Part shown: positions 42,601 through 50,629 of the stretch, one piece after another
Numbering within the stretch: the first letter of the stretch is position 1
How the letters are laid out: every line of letters starts with the position of its first letter
NCBI RefSeq assembly: GCF_029269745.1
Contig: NZ_JARJHT010000003.1
Location: forward strand, 1-64,000
From: Polluticoccus soli
Lineage (GTDB): Bacteria; Bacteroidota; Bacteroidia; Chitinophagales; Chitinophagaceae
Reading direction: 5' to 3'
DNA length: 64,000 nucleotides
The notes under the pieces: model-generated
The model's database searches: none
The model's input: only the letters and a program-made list of their open reading frames with translations
What the model was told of the DNA's origin: nothing
Program-made: the position numbers and the translations under genes

Positions 42601-43857
42601 TCAATCTTGTGATTTTTTCACTATAAAGGGAAGCACTACACCCTGGCCCAGGATGGTAAAAAGTATAACCAGCGTAGTTATAAATATGATCTCAGACCTC
42701 AACGGGAACACCTCACCATTCGGAAGGGTCTTTGGCAGGGCAATTGCTATAGCCAGTGAAACGATGCCACGCATCCCCGACCAGCTGATGATCAGGCTTT
42801 CGCGAGCACTCAGCATGAGCGTTTCGGAAAAATCGATGCCCCTGTTTTTGAATTTGGGGTGCTGCTGGGCGAGTTGCAACGACTTACGCATTTGAAACAC
42901 CCTGACCGTACGCACTACCAGCGCCGTGATTGTAAGGAGCAAAGCTACGCCTGTGTACTGCCAGATCATGCTGCTCTCGATGGCATTGACCACCACCGGC
43001 ACTTCAAGGCCAAGCATGATGAAGATAAAACCATTCAGAAGAAAGGCTATTAGCTGCCAGATCGTTTCAGACTCATTTTTTATCAGCTCCGGAAAGTTCT
43101 TCCTGCTGAAAAGGGACATTACGAGGCCCAACACCACCACCGCTATCACCCCCGAAAACTCAAACTCTTCTGCTACTATATATGCAATGAAAGGAGACAG
43201 CAACAGAACACTCAAAATGGCCAGGGAGTTGTTTTTCACCAACCGTAAAACCCGTGAGACAAGGAACCCCATCACAAAACCAACTACGGCTCCCCCCGCC
43301 AGTAGTACAAGAAAAGTAAGGGTGGCTTTCCAAAAAATGAAGGCTGTACCCGCCACGGCGCCTACGGCGAAACGATAGGCAACCAGGGCCGATGCATCGT
43401 TCAACAAACTTTCGCCTTCAAGTATGACTCTAGTTTTATGCGGCAGGTCCAGGTTTTTGGTGATACTCATTGCCGCTACAGCATCAGTCGCGGCCAGTAT
43501 AGCCCCAAGCACAAAGGCGAGCGGCCAGGTCATCCCGGGAATCAGGTAATATGATACGACAGCGATGCAGCCTGTAGTTAAAAACACCAGCCCGAAAGCC
43601 ATCGAACTAATAGTTCTGAAATGTTCTTTGAAATCCCTGATGGGAATATTAAAAGCGGCCTCATATAAAAGGGGCGGTAAAAAGAGGAGAAATATTATCT
43701 CCGGCTCAATTTCTATTTTATTCATCCCCGGGATAAAGCCTATGGCGATACCCATCACGATCAGCAATATTGGGGATGCCACCCTGATCTGCTCCGCCAG
43801 GGCTGAAAGGATGATCATAGCCCCGAGGATAGCTAATATGGTTGTGTAATGCTCCAT
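42601..43857 (-). CDS. Na+/H+ antiporter, CPA1 family
   Basis: This 418-residue integral membrane protein with about 12 helices belongs to the NhaP/CPA1 type. Conserved features include FLLFLPPLLYEAAFN, GAILAATDAVAAMSITKNL (ion-binding TD), LEGESLLNDASALVAYR (ND pair) and SWSGMRGIVSLAIAIALP. It should exchange cytoplasmic Na+ or K+ for protons. ATG 43857 is chosen because the next upstream start (43905) would overlap the -7 box. It is placed between the two RlpA paralogues but on the opposite strand. Confidence 0.92.
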   Translation of the reverse strand: MEHYTTILAILGAMIILSALAEQIRVASPILLIVMGIAIGFIPGMNKIEIEPEIIFLLFLPPLLYEAAFNIPIRDFKEHFRTISSMAFGLVFLTTGCIAVVSYYLIPGMTWPLAFVLGAILAATDAVAAMSITKNLDLPHKTRVILEGESLLNDASALVAYRFAVGAVAGTAFIFWKATLTFLVLLAGGAVVGFVMGFLVSRVLRLVKNNSLAILSVLLLSPFIAYIVAEEFEFSGVIAVVVLGLVMSLFSRKNFPELIKNESETIWQLIAFLLNGFIFIMLGLEVPVVVNAIESSMIWQYTGVALLLTITALVVRTVRVFQMRKSLQLAQQHPKFKNRGIDFSETLMLSARESLIISWSGMRGIVSLAIAIALPKTLPNGEVFPLRSEIIFITTLVILFTILGQGVVLPFIVKKSQD

Positions 43858-43902
43858 AAACCAGGCTTTACTAAGCCGACGTTTGAAACAGGAAAGATAT
43901 AC

Positions 43903-43910
43903 CAAACATA
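43903..43910 (-). promoter_or_regulatory. -7 box TATGTTTG of the CPA1 antiporter
   Basis: This exact TAnnTTTG match on the minus strand lies 45 nt before ATG 43857. Confidence 0.58.
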
Positions 43911-44175
43911 ATAGCTTTTTATCTGAGGAGAAATCGAACCTTCTGTACGCATATACATTTCACATATGCAACTATCCCTCAAAGCTATGTTAAGGGAATT
44001 GGGGGCTATATATCCTCACAATGCTGAAAATCAACCACTTACATACAAAAATCACCCCAAACCGGGCAGTTTGGTTCACACCGTTTTAACTGGACATATT
44101 AGTTTTTAGATTTATGCCGACTTGGTTAAGAGCCTATTTGGGGGGACCTTTGCTGTTCACAAAACGATAGAGAGT
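43911..44175. other. Noncoding region upstream of the second RlpA gene
   Basis: No gene is seen. The region is AT-rich and contains TAGATTTA-like sequence near 44110, one base from the -7 consensus, as a possible promoter for the second RlpA gene. Confidence 0.4.
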
Positions 44176-44622
44176 ATGAGGAAGTTTGTAATGAGTATGA
44201 TGATCGTTGTTGCGGGTCTTAGCATGAATCTCAACGCTGAAGCACAAAGCAGGAAAATAACCAATCCAGCGCAAGCGAACGGAATTGCCAGCTATTACCA
44301 TAATAAATTTGAAGGTCGCCAAACCTCTACCGGCGAGATCTTCGACCAGGATAAGTTCACCGCAGCTAGCAATACCCTGAAACTGGGTACCTATGCCAAA
44401 GTAACAAACCTGAGCAATGGAGAAGTAGTATATGTGCGTATCAACGATCGTATGAACGCTGCTAATAAACGTTTGATAGACCTTACCAGCCAGGCCGCTA
44501 CAAGCCTGAGGTTTAAGCAGAAAGGCATCACCAACGTACGTGTAGAACGTGTAAGTGCTGAAGAGGCACGCCCACAACTGCTGGCGCAGGAAAGGGAAGT
44601 AGCACGTGGCAACAAGCTATAA
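44176..44622 (+). CDS. rlpA: RlpA-like double-psi beta-barrel protein, copy 2
   Basis: This 148-residue exported paralogue of the 42061 gene has a signal peptide (1-24, ending AEAQS) and the same DPBB block (GIASYYHNKFEGRQTSTGEI, VRINDRMNAANKRLIDLTSQ). The two domains agree at most positions, which suggests duplication. ATG 44176 is chosen over ATG 44122 because it starts a standard signal peptide. A UUCG-loop terminator follows. Confidence 0.9.
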   Translation: MRKFVMSMMIVVAGLSMNLNAEAQSRKITNPAQANGIASYYHNKFEGRQTSTGEIFDQDKFTAASNTLKLGTYAKVTNLSNGEVVYVRINDRMNAANKRLIDLTSQAATSLRFKQKGITNVRVERVSAEEARPQLLAQEREVARGNKL

Positions 44623-44648
44623 TTTTTGTTCCATACAGATTTAAGAGT

Positions 44649-44676
44649 GGGCTCCCTTCGGGGGGCCTTTTCTTTT
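44649..44676 (+). terminator. Terminator with UUCG tetraloop
   Basis: GGCTCCC pairs with GGGGGCC (one G-U) around TTCG, followed by a T-rich run. It ends the second RlpA transcript, 16 bp before the SET-domain gene. Confidence 0.82.
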
Positions 44677-44691
44677 TGCTTAACTTGCCGT

Positions 44692-45078
44692 ATGATCCTT
44701 GGCTCCATATATATTGATCAAAGCGAAGGCCGCGGCAACGGCGTCTTCACCAGTGAAGACATAGCAGCCGATACCATCGTCGAGCTCTCCCCGGTTATAG
44801 TAATGACGGAGAAAGAACGCAAACTGCTGGACCAGACATTACTGCACGACTATATATTTGAATGGACACCCAAAGGGATGGTTATGTGCTGCATGGCACA
44901 GGGGTATATCTCAGTGTACAATCATTCGTATGAATCCAACTGCGAATATTTCATGAATTATGATGATAATACCATCATGATCAGATCGGTGCGGCATATT
45001 GAACCGGGCGAAGAACTCACCATTAATTATAATGGCGACTGGAATGATGATAAGACGGTTTGGTTTGAGACTATTTAA
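44692..45078 (+). CDS. SET domain protein methyltransferase
   Basis: This 128-residue minimal SET domain shows GRGNGVFTSEDIAADTIVEL near the N-terminus, YNHSYESNCEYF (the NHS motif for SAM and target lysine) and GEELTINY with the catalytic Tyr. Compact bacterial SET proteins are widespread, but their protein targets are mostly unknown. ATG 44692 is chosen because upstream codons lie in the terminator. A pterin dehydratase gene follows 31 bp downstream and may be cotranscribed. Confidence 0.88.
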   Translation: MILGSIYIDQSEGRGNGVFTSEDIAADTIVELSPVIVMTEKERKLLDQTLLHDYIFEWTPKGMVMCCMAQGYISVYNHSYESNCEYFMNYDDNTIMIRSVRHIEPGEELTINYNGDWNDDKTVWFETI

Positions 45079-45109
45079 TGACCTTTGTTCACATCTAAAC
45101 TAATCCACT

Positions 45110-45349
45110 ATGGCCTGGGAAGAAAAAGACAACGCCCTCTACCAAAGTTTTACTTTCAAAGATTTCTCAGAAGCGTTCGCCTTCATGACCCGCGTGGCGC
45201 TGATAGCCGAAAAACAAAACCACCATCCCCGCTGGACCAATGTCTGGAACAAGGTAGAAGTGTGGCTCAACACCCACGATGCCGGTGATGTAGTAACGGA
45301 TAGGGATAGAAAGCTAGCGCAGTCAATCGACAAGCTTACCGCTAATTAG
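45110..45349 (+). CDS. phhB: 4a-hydroxytetrahydrobiopterin dehydratase (PCD/DCoH)
   Basis: This 79-residue protein has the PCD fold and the active-site motif [18 protein letters not shown], followed by [17 protein letters not shown]. The enzyme regenerates quinonoid dihydrobiopterin after aromatic amino-acid hydroxylation. The hydroxylase gene is not in the window. Its last 4 bases overlap the convergent M14 peptidase gene. Confidence 0.93.
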   Translation: MAWEEKDNALYQSFTFKDFSEAFAFMTRVALIAEKQNHHPRWTNVWNKVEVWLNTHDAGDVVTDRDRKLAQSIDKLTAN

Positions 45350-47067
45350 TTTACTCTAAACACCGGATACCTCATATGTCCCGCCTCATAGTGCGGCGAA
45401 CAGCGGTATACAAACTCTAGTTGCGCTTCAGCATCGTTAGCAAAAGCCGTATCTGCGGCACACCTTTGTTTTAACCGGGCTGCTAGCACCGGATCTTTTT
45501 TCAGCATTTCACCGGCTTCGTCTTCAAACACGTAGTCACTGAAATATTCCTTCTGCTGCAGTATGGCATCAAAGAATCCCCAGGCAAAGAAGGCATCAGG
45601 AGCAGTTGGTTCCAGCGTTTCTATTAAATAGCGCTTAGCTTTTTGATCCATCGGAATGATGTAATCGCCTCTCATCATTCTCACCTTCTTCATTTCATTT
45701 GCGGCCTGCACATTGCTGTGCTGGTAGTGGCCTTCGTAAGGACGTTTGCCAGTTTCATAGTTGGTGATCGTATATACCTGTACTTCCATCACACTATCAC
45801 GTTGCAATGGTTGCATTTGAACGTCATTCATCTTCAGCCTTTCAATTACCCTGCCCCATCCTTGTGGTATTACATACGCTCTTGGCGCGGGCACTTCTGA
45901 TTTGGCTACATAAGTATTGTAGAACGGTACCTGTTTACTGTACGGCTTGCTTCTGTCATAGTACAATCTTGGTTGTCCTGATACTCCACTTGGCTTATAC
46001 CCTGCCTCGTACCCTTTGAATTCTATGGTCGATGGCTGCGTCGTATCAACCGCCCATTCCAGCGTGAAAGCGTTTTCCTTCTGTATCGCTTCCCTGTCTT
46101 GTTTCCTTGTGGCTTTTATCTGCGTTGCGTTTTCAGATGCTGTATTGATCAGGCTCTGCATCAGTGCGTAAGTCGCCTCTACCCTATCCTTGAATGGCTT
46201 CAGCATGTGCGTCTCCGGCACAAAACCATACGTCTGAAACAGCGCAGCAAACCCGCTGGCAAACCTTGGCCCCTCGTGAAATGCGATCCAACCTTTATCA
46301 GGTGTATGCCCCCAGTGATTTACGTAAGGCACCAGGTCGTACCCACGCTTTTTCATATCGGCGTAAATAGCCGGTTCCAGTTGCTTGTTTAGGTATGTAC
46401 CCATGCTACCGCCCAGCTTGTTGTGTTGGGTAGCCAGCAAGGTCATCAGGTGCTGGTAGTCGGCGCCATTACTTACGTGGTTATCGATAAACAGGTCCGG
46501 ATCCAACCTATGGAAGAGCTGCACCAGGCTCTGCGTTTCCTTAGCGTCCAGCTTGATGAAATCCCTGTTCAGGTCGAGGTTTTGTGCATTGCCACGGAAA
46601 CCGTATTCTTCAGGTCCGTTCTGGTTGGTGCGGCTGGTGCTGTTCCTGTTTAGGGCCCCTCCGATGTTGAATACAGGCACAACGGCCAGCATCACGTTAT
46701 CAGGCAGCTTAACCTTCCCCGAGGCGATATCGCGCAGCAGCATCATGCTGGCGTCGATGCCGTCCGGTTCGCCGGGATGTATACCGTTATTGATCAATAT
46801 GACGATATTGCCGCTATTTTTCCACTCATCAATATTAAAATTGCTGCGATTATTGCACAGCACCACATGAAGCGGGTATAGCACATCTGTAGCGCCAGCT
46901 TCCTGCATCTTTATTGTTGAGTACTTTTTATCCAAAGCATTATAGAAATCAATGGTTTGTAAGTAGGTAGCTGAGCGTTTCCCTTTACTCTCTTCAAACA
47001 CCGTTAGTTGCTGAGCTTTGGCATTTACATGAGCGATAGCCAGTAATAAAAGCAGCTTTTTCATCAT
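45346..47067 (-). CDS. M14-family zinc carboxypeptidase-like protein
   Basis: This 573-residue exported protein has a signal peptide (1-18, ending AKAQQ) and an M14 peptidase domain. The zinc site is HPGE (about residues 96-99), with substrate-binding RNS near [10 protein letters not shown], and the distal zinc His is in [15 protein letters not shown]. The catalytic Glu should lie in the C-terminal half. M14 enzymes remove C-terminal residues from peptides. The protein is longer than a plain carboxypeptidase and probably has an extra C-terminal domain. It is a single gene. Confidence 0.88.
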   Translation of the reverse strand: MMKKLLLLLAIAHVNAKAQQLTVFEESKGKRSATYLQTIDFYNALDKKYSTIKMQEAGATDVLYPLHVVLCNNRSNFNIDEWKNSGNIVILINNGIHPGEPDGIDASMMLLRDIASGKVKLPDNVMLAVVPVFNIGGALNRNSTSRTNQNGPEEYGFRGNAQNLDLNRDFIKLDAKETQSLVQLFHRLDPDLFIDNHVSNGADYQHLMTLLATQHNKLGGSMGTYLNKQLEPAIYADMKKRGYDLVPYVNHWGHTPDKGWIAFHEGPRFASGFAALFQTYGFVPETHMLKPFKDRVEATYALMQSLINTASENATQIKATRKQDREAIQKENAFTLEWAVDTTQPSTIEFKGYEAGYKPSGVSGQPRLYYDRSKPYSKQVPFYNTYVAKSEVPAPRAYVIPQGWGRVIERLKMNDVQMQPLQRDSVMEVQVYTITNYETGKRPYEGHYQHSNVQAANEMKKVRMMRGDYIIPMDQKAKRYLIETLEPTAPDAFFAWGFFDAILQQKEYFSDYVFEDEAGEMLKKDPVLAARLKQRCAADTAFANDAEAQLEFVYRCSPHYEAGHMRYPVFRVN

Positions 47068-47208
47068 GGTTTAAAAGTACTACTGAAGAGCTGTTTTAAC
47101 TAATTCCTGATGAGATGACTGTCTAGCTTTAAGGTTTATTTAATCAACCCGTTAAGCTGTTTAACGATTGTAATATATGGCTGGCACGCGTTTTTTTACC
47201 TGAGGTGT

Positions 47209-47403
47209 ATGAAAGATGGAAATGCTATGAAAGAAGAATTGTTGGCACGATTGATTGATGAGACGTTTTCTAAGATTGCATGTCCTTTGGAAGGTAATGG
47301 GATGTATGAGGAGATAAGAAAGGCCGTAATGGATGCTTATACGCTTGGCACTAAGACTCAGGAAGATATTATTCTGGAGACTGTTATCCCTACCTCAGCT
47401 TGA
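47209..47403 (+). CDS. Small alpha-helical protein
   Basis: The 64-residue product is a soluble helical protein (ELLARLIDETFSKIACPLEG, YEEIRKAVMDAYTLGTKTQE). The start could be ATG 47209 or ATG 47227. I do not recognise it. A hairpin lies after its stop, before the next membrane protein gene. Confidence 0.55.
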   Translation: MKDGNAMKEELLARLIDETFSKIACPLEGNGMYEEIRKAVMDAYTLGTKTQEDIILETVIPTSA

Positions 47404-47433
47404 AGGACTTAGGATTGTTTGTTTCATACGAGG

Positions 47434-47475
47434 CAGCCGGGACCACTTTATAGAAGGGAGCCCGGCTGTTCATTT
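47434..47475 (+). terminator. Possible terminator or attenuator
   Basis: CAGCCGGG (47434-47441) pairs with CCCGGCTG (47461-47468), with a loop of 19 nt, followed by TTCATTTT. The loop is long and the T run broken, so the call is moderate. Confidence 0.5.
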
Positions 47476-47483
47476 TAGAGCAA

Positions 47484-47927
47484 ATGCAACCGGACGCGAT
47501 ACGAACGAAACAAAGGCATTATGTGCACAAGAGGCTCAAGAGGAAGCTGTATATCTACCTGGCTATCTTTTTTGCCATGCTTATCGTTTCGCTATACGAT
47601 ATACTGATGGGTTATATCAATGCCCTACAGGCAGCAGGCGGCTGGGCTTTCGGCATGATTATAGGTTACGCAGCCGGCCGTATGTCTAAAATCATGTGGC
47701 ACGAAGAGTTGGAGCAGGTCATCGCCAAACGCGACACCACCGGCATCATCATTCTCATCGTATACATGAGTTTCTCACTCAGCCGTAACTGGATACTAGC
47801 TCACTGGATAACGGGGAATATGCTGACCGCCCTTGCATTTTGCATAGTAACAGGCTCCCGCTTCGGCAGGATCGTCAGCATACGGAAGAATATTAAAAAA
47901 ATACTGCGCGAGCAGGGTATTATTTAG
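47484..47927 (+). CDS. Multi-pass membrane protein of unknown family
   Basis: The 147-residue product has a basic N-terminus and four hydrophobic helices (about 23-45, 50-66, 86-103, 107-125), with a basic C-terminal tail (RKNIKKILREQ). I do not recognise the family. Its end overlaps the convergent small lipoprotein gene by 8 bp. Confidence 0.65.
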   Translation: MQPDAIRTKQRHYVHKRLKRKLYIYLAIFFAMLIVSLYDILMGYINALQAAGGWAFGMIIGYAAGRMSKIMWHEELEQVIAKRDTTGIIILIVYMSFSLSRNWILAHWITGNMLTALAFCIVTGSRFGRIVSIRKNIKKILREQGII

Positions 47928-48102
47928 CGTTCGCGAAGAACATGGTCTTCTCTTCCTTAGTGTGCTGTTTTACAAACATCTTGTGCTTAGTGGGCTGCAC
48001 GTGGTTGTTGCGACGCAGACCGTACCTATACTTTTGGCGCAGGCAAGATGACATACCTACAGCAATGCACAATAAAACCGCAACAGTAGTAAAACGTTTC
48101 AT
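47920..48102 (-). CDS. Small basic lipoprotein
   Basis: The 60-residue product has a lipoprotein signal (KRFTTVAVLLCIAVGMSSC, lipid-modified Cys20) and a 40-residue basic mature part rich in Lys, Arg and His (RQKYRYGLRRNNHVQPTKHK). The function is unknown. It lies downstream of another small lipoprotein gene on the same strand, 54 bp away. Confidence 0.72.
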   Translation of the reverse strand: MKRFTTVAVLLCIAVGMSSCLRQKYRYGLRRNNHVQPTKHKMFVKQHTKEEKTMFFANAK

Positions 48103-48156
48103 ACTATAAATTATTCTTTGCTTAAAAATAATGCAAAAACTAATTGGTAGGTAGTT

Positions 48157-48333
48157 CTAGCCCAAGGTTATTAAACCTTGCGAAAAACCGCTATTTATTG
48201 GCTGGGGAACCGCTACAAAACCCTTAGGTGGACGGGTGCGCTGGCCGGGACAGCCGGTAGCCTTGCGCGGACCGTAGCAGGAAGAAAGAAGGACGATAGA
48301 TAGTAAGGCAGAGAAAACAATAACTCGACGCAC
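48157..48333 (-). CDS. Small lipoprotein with GTG start
   Basis: The 58-residue product starts with GTG at 48333, read as MRRVIVFSALLSIVLLSSC with a clear lipobox (LSSC, Cys19). The mature part is short and proline- and glycine-rich (YGPRKATGCPGQRTRPPKGF). An exact -7 box TAAATTTG lies 4 nt upstream, as for other near-leaderless genes in the window, which supports the GTG start. It is below common length cut-offs and so easy to miss. Confidence 0.6.
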   Translation of the reverse strand: MRRVIVFSALLSIVLLSSCYGPRKATGCPGQRTRPPKGFVAVPQPINSGFSQGLITLG

Positions 48334-48337
48334 AGTT

Positions 48338-48345
48338 CAAATTTA
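48338..48345 (-). promoter_or_regulatory. -7 box TAAATTTG of the small lipoprotein gene
   Basis: This is an exact TAnnTTTG match on the minus strand, 4 nt before the GTG start at 48333. Confidence 0.6.
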
Positions 48346-48539
48346 ATGCTAATGTACTGCAATTCACCTTTTTAGACAAAACGGCCCGGTCACGCTAATG
48401 TCAATCTCTGTGCTGCGAGGTTACTATTCACACCAAAAACAGCAATCATTCGTTAATAACAAAAAGCCTTTATTTTTCGTTGTGTCATATTTATGTTAAA
48501 ACAGGCTTTTTCACCCAACTAAACGCAAGTAAGCAAGGT

Positions 48540-48612
48540 CTATATAAGCAGTGTTTCATTTACTTCTATTAAGAATGTAAATAATTAGCCTGGATTCTTC
48601 CGGGCTTTTTCG
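48540..48612 (+). ncRNA. Candidate small RNA with terminator
   Basis: On the plus strand, ATTTACTTC/GAA-T-GTAAAT forms a hairpin (48558-48582), followed by AGCCTGGA/TCCGGGCT (48587-48606) and a T run. No plus-strand gene lies upstream for this terminator to serve. A third inverted repeat (48461-48511) lies before it. No family was recognised, and transcription is unproven. Confidence 0.22.
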
Positions 48613-48616
48613 TTAG

Positions 48617-49093
48617 CTATTGTCGCGTTGCAGATGTTTGCCCGCAGAGCAATTTCCACCCGTCGGGGCGCTTGATGACCGAGCCTGTTTCCATCAAAAT
48701 CATCGAATTAACTACACCAGATGTATTAGTAGTTACTGATTCCAGTTTGCCGGTATAACAAGCCATATCTTTTGAAAGTGGCACTATGCGCAGACTCAGC
48801 CACTTATTATCAATACTGCGAACGGTCGACGCGTTTTGTTTAATGATAGCTGCTATCGAATCATATCCCAGGCTGCGATCATAGCCTGGAGGTACCCAAA
48901 AAAAGTCAGCGGTGCTATCAAGGTATTCAAATTCAGCCAGCAATCCGTCTTTCCTTATATCGTTGTAGTAATCGTTCAGGACAGTTTCTACCTCTTTGGT
49001 GACTTGTGCTTTTTGTTTCCCTGAAAGTGGGTGCCCCGGCTGTGAGCAGGAAGCCAACAGTATGATGAGGACCGGTATACACAAACGTTTCAT
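48617..49093 (-). CDS. Lipoprotein with NTF2/SnoaL-like fold
   Basis: The 158-residue product has a lipoprotein signal (IILLASC, Cys16) and a body resembling the NTF2-like DUF4440 group (VETVLNDYYNDIRKDGLLAE, STADFFWVPPGYDRSLGYDS, GSVIKRPDGWKLLCGQTS). Such proteins have a cone-shaped ligand pocket, but the substrate is unknown. It is divergent from the GNAT gene. Confidence 0.75.
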   Translation of the reverse strand: MKRLCIPVLIILLASCSQPGHPLSGKQKAQVTKEVETVLNDYYNDIRKDGLLAEFEYLDSTADFFWVPPGYDRSLGYDSIAAIIKQNASTVRSIDNKWLSLRIVPLSKDMACYTGKLESVTTNTSGVVNSMILMETGSVIKRPDGWKLLCGQTSATRQ

Positions 49094-49142
49094 GAGTGGT
49101 GTGTTTCACTAAAATTAACCTAATCTCTTTAACTTGTCGCCG

Positions 49143-49643
49143 ATGACTTTGATACGTTTTGCAACTATTGACGATGCCGCTACCATCCGCAACCTTGCTG
49201 AGGCCGTGTGGTGGCCCACCTACACTCCAATACTCACCGAGCCGCAGATAAATTATATGCTCGATACCATGTACGATCTCGAGAGCATAAAAACACAGAT
49301 CAGCACAGACGAGCAGACGTATCTCCTACTTATCGAAAATGACAGACCCATGGGGTTTGCCGCCTACTCTCCGCGCAAAGAAAATCCTGCGATCTACAAG
49401 CTGCATAAGCTGTATGTTTTGCCGGAAACGCATGGCAGTGGTTTTGGCCGACTGTTATTAGCAGAAGTAGAAAAAGCAGTACTCAACGCAGGCAAAACAA
49501 CGCTGGAGCTAAACGTGAACCGTTACAACCCTGCTAAGAGCTTTTATGAAAAAATGGGCTTTGTTATAGCCTATGAAGAAGACATAGACATTGGCCGCGG
49601 CTACCAGATGAACGATTTTGTAATGCGGAAGGTGCTGGTGTAG
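49143..49643 (+). CDS. GNAT family N-acetyltransferase
   Basis: This 166-residue acetyltransferase has an N-terminal start typical of the family (IRFATIDDAATIRNLAEAVW) and the acetyl-CoA loop LYVLPETHGSGFGRLLLAEV (motif Q/RxxGxG/A). It ends with NRYNPAKSFYEKMGFVIAYE. The substrate is unknown. ATG 49143 is preferred over the TTG at 49134. It is convergent with the next gene, 4 bp away. Confidence 0.9.
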   Translation: MTLIRFATIDDAATIRNLAEAVWWPTYTPILTEPQINYMLDTMYDLESIKTQISTDEQTYLLLIENDRPMGFAAYSPRKENPAIYKLHKLYVLPETHGSGFGRLLLAEVEKAVLNAGKTTLELNVNRYNPAKSFYEKMGFVIAYEEDIDIGRGYQMNDFVMRKVLV

Positions 49644-49647
49644 GCCA

Positions 49648-50469
49648 CTATTTTCCGATTCTATCTTTAGGTATGATCACCAAGCTTTTACCCGACCAAA
49701 TGGAAATGTATTTTTCCGATACTGTCGACACCTGCGACTGACCCGTGATCTTTTCATATAACTTCACCGTGCAAATATCAGTAGGCGTGATGTAAGGACT
49801 AAATTCGGGAAGATGCGTATGAAGCTGCCCCATAGTGTTTGATTCCTCAGCAGGATATTTGAATTGAATAAGACTTTTGTGCATCGGCTGCATTGATTTC
49901 ACTTCGTATTTATCGCCAAAACGAATTAGATAGTCGTTACCAAGCAAAAGCATCCCAGGCTCGCTCGTACCAGTCATCACATACACGTCCTTTCTCTTCG
50001 CATCTACCAATGGTACAATATTCATTTGCGTGCCACGGTAGTATTTAAAATTTGTGTCGCGCTCTAACACTTCTGCGGCTTTTTTCCTCAACGTGTAATA
50101 CTCATGCTCCAGTGGTGTAAAGCTTCGCTCTTCAAGACTGGCAAAACCCTGCTCCAGCGAATAACTTGTATCAAATGAGACCGTTCCAATTACAACTGGC
50201 GTTTCGGCTTTAGAAAAGAAGATGCATTTCGTTATCAATCCCTCGGGATAGGAAAAATAGCCTCCAATCTTACTTTTGTCATCATATTTGGCCATAAAGA
50301 TATCAGTTCCGTACCATGAAGCCATTTCTGATCTGTACAACAACATCGCTTCGTCCGCAATACCAGACGCGATTTTTTCAAGGTCAGGCGTTGTGAGCTG
50401 CTGGGCGGGAACCTGAGCAAACGATACACCTGCACCTAAAAGGGCAAGAGCAAATAGGATAGTTTTCAT
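49648..50469 (-). CDS. Exported protein of unknown function
   Basis: The 273-residue product has a signal peptide (1-18, ending VSFAQ) and a mixed body (GTDIFMAKYDDKSKIGGYFS, YYTLRKKAAEVLERDTNFKY, MGQLHTHLPEFSPYITPTDI). The HTHLPEFSPYITPTD piece resembles JAB/MPN-like metalloprotease motifs (HxH..D) but is not enough for a firm call. ATG 50469 is chosen because the longer frame (50736) overlaps the upstream gene and lacks a signal. Confidence 0.65.
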   Translation of the reverse strand: MKTILFALALLGAGVSFAQVPAQQLTTPDLEKIASGIADEAMLLYRSEMASWYGTDIFMAKYDDKSKIGGYFSYPEGLITKCIFFSKAETPVVIGTVSFDTSYSLEQGFASLEERSFTPLEHEYYTLRKKAAEVLERDTNFKYYRGTQMNIVPLVDAKRKDVYVMTGTSEPGMLLLGNDYLIRFGDKYEVKSMQPMHKSLIQFKYPAEESNTMGQLHTHLPEFSPYITPTDICTVKLYEKITGQSQVSTVSEKYISIWSGKSLVIIPKDRIGK

Positions 50470-50550
50470 AAAAACCGGTTTGCTGTAAGATAGTATACTG
50501 ATGCGACGAATTATAGCATAATCCCCATGCCACTTCGACCTAAACCACTT

Positions 50551-50575
50551 CTGGTCGAAGTATTTACTTCGCCCC
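50551..50575 (-). repeat. Palindromic AAGTAAATACTT element, third copy
   Basis: On the minus strand GGGGCGAAGTAAATACTTCG and the following ACCAG match the core at 35866-35887 and 37288-37311 with a few substitutions. It lies in the 160-bp gap between two minus-strand genes. Confidence 0.6.
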
Positions 50576-50629
50576 ACCCCCTTGCCAGCATCCGCTGGCT
50601 GCAGCGCAATTACACAGAGTAGATAATAG

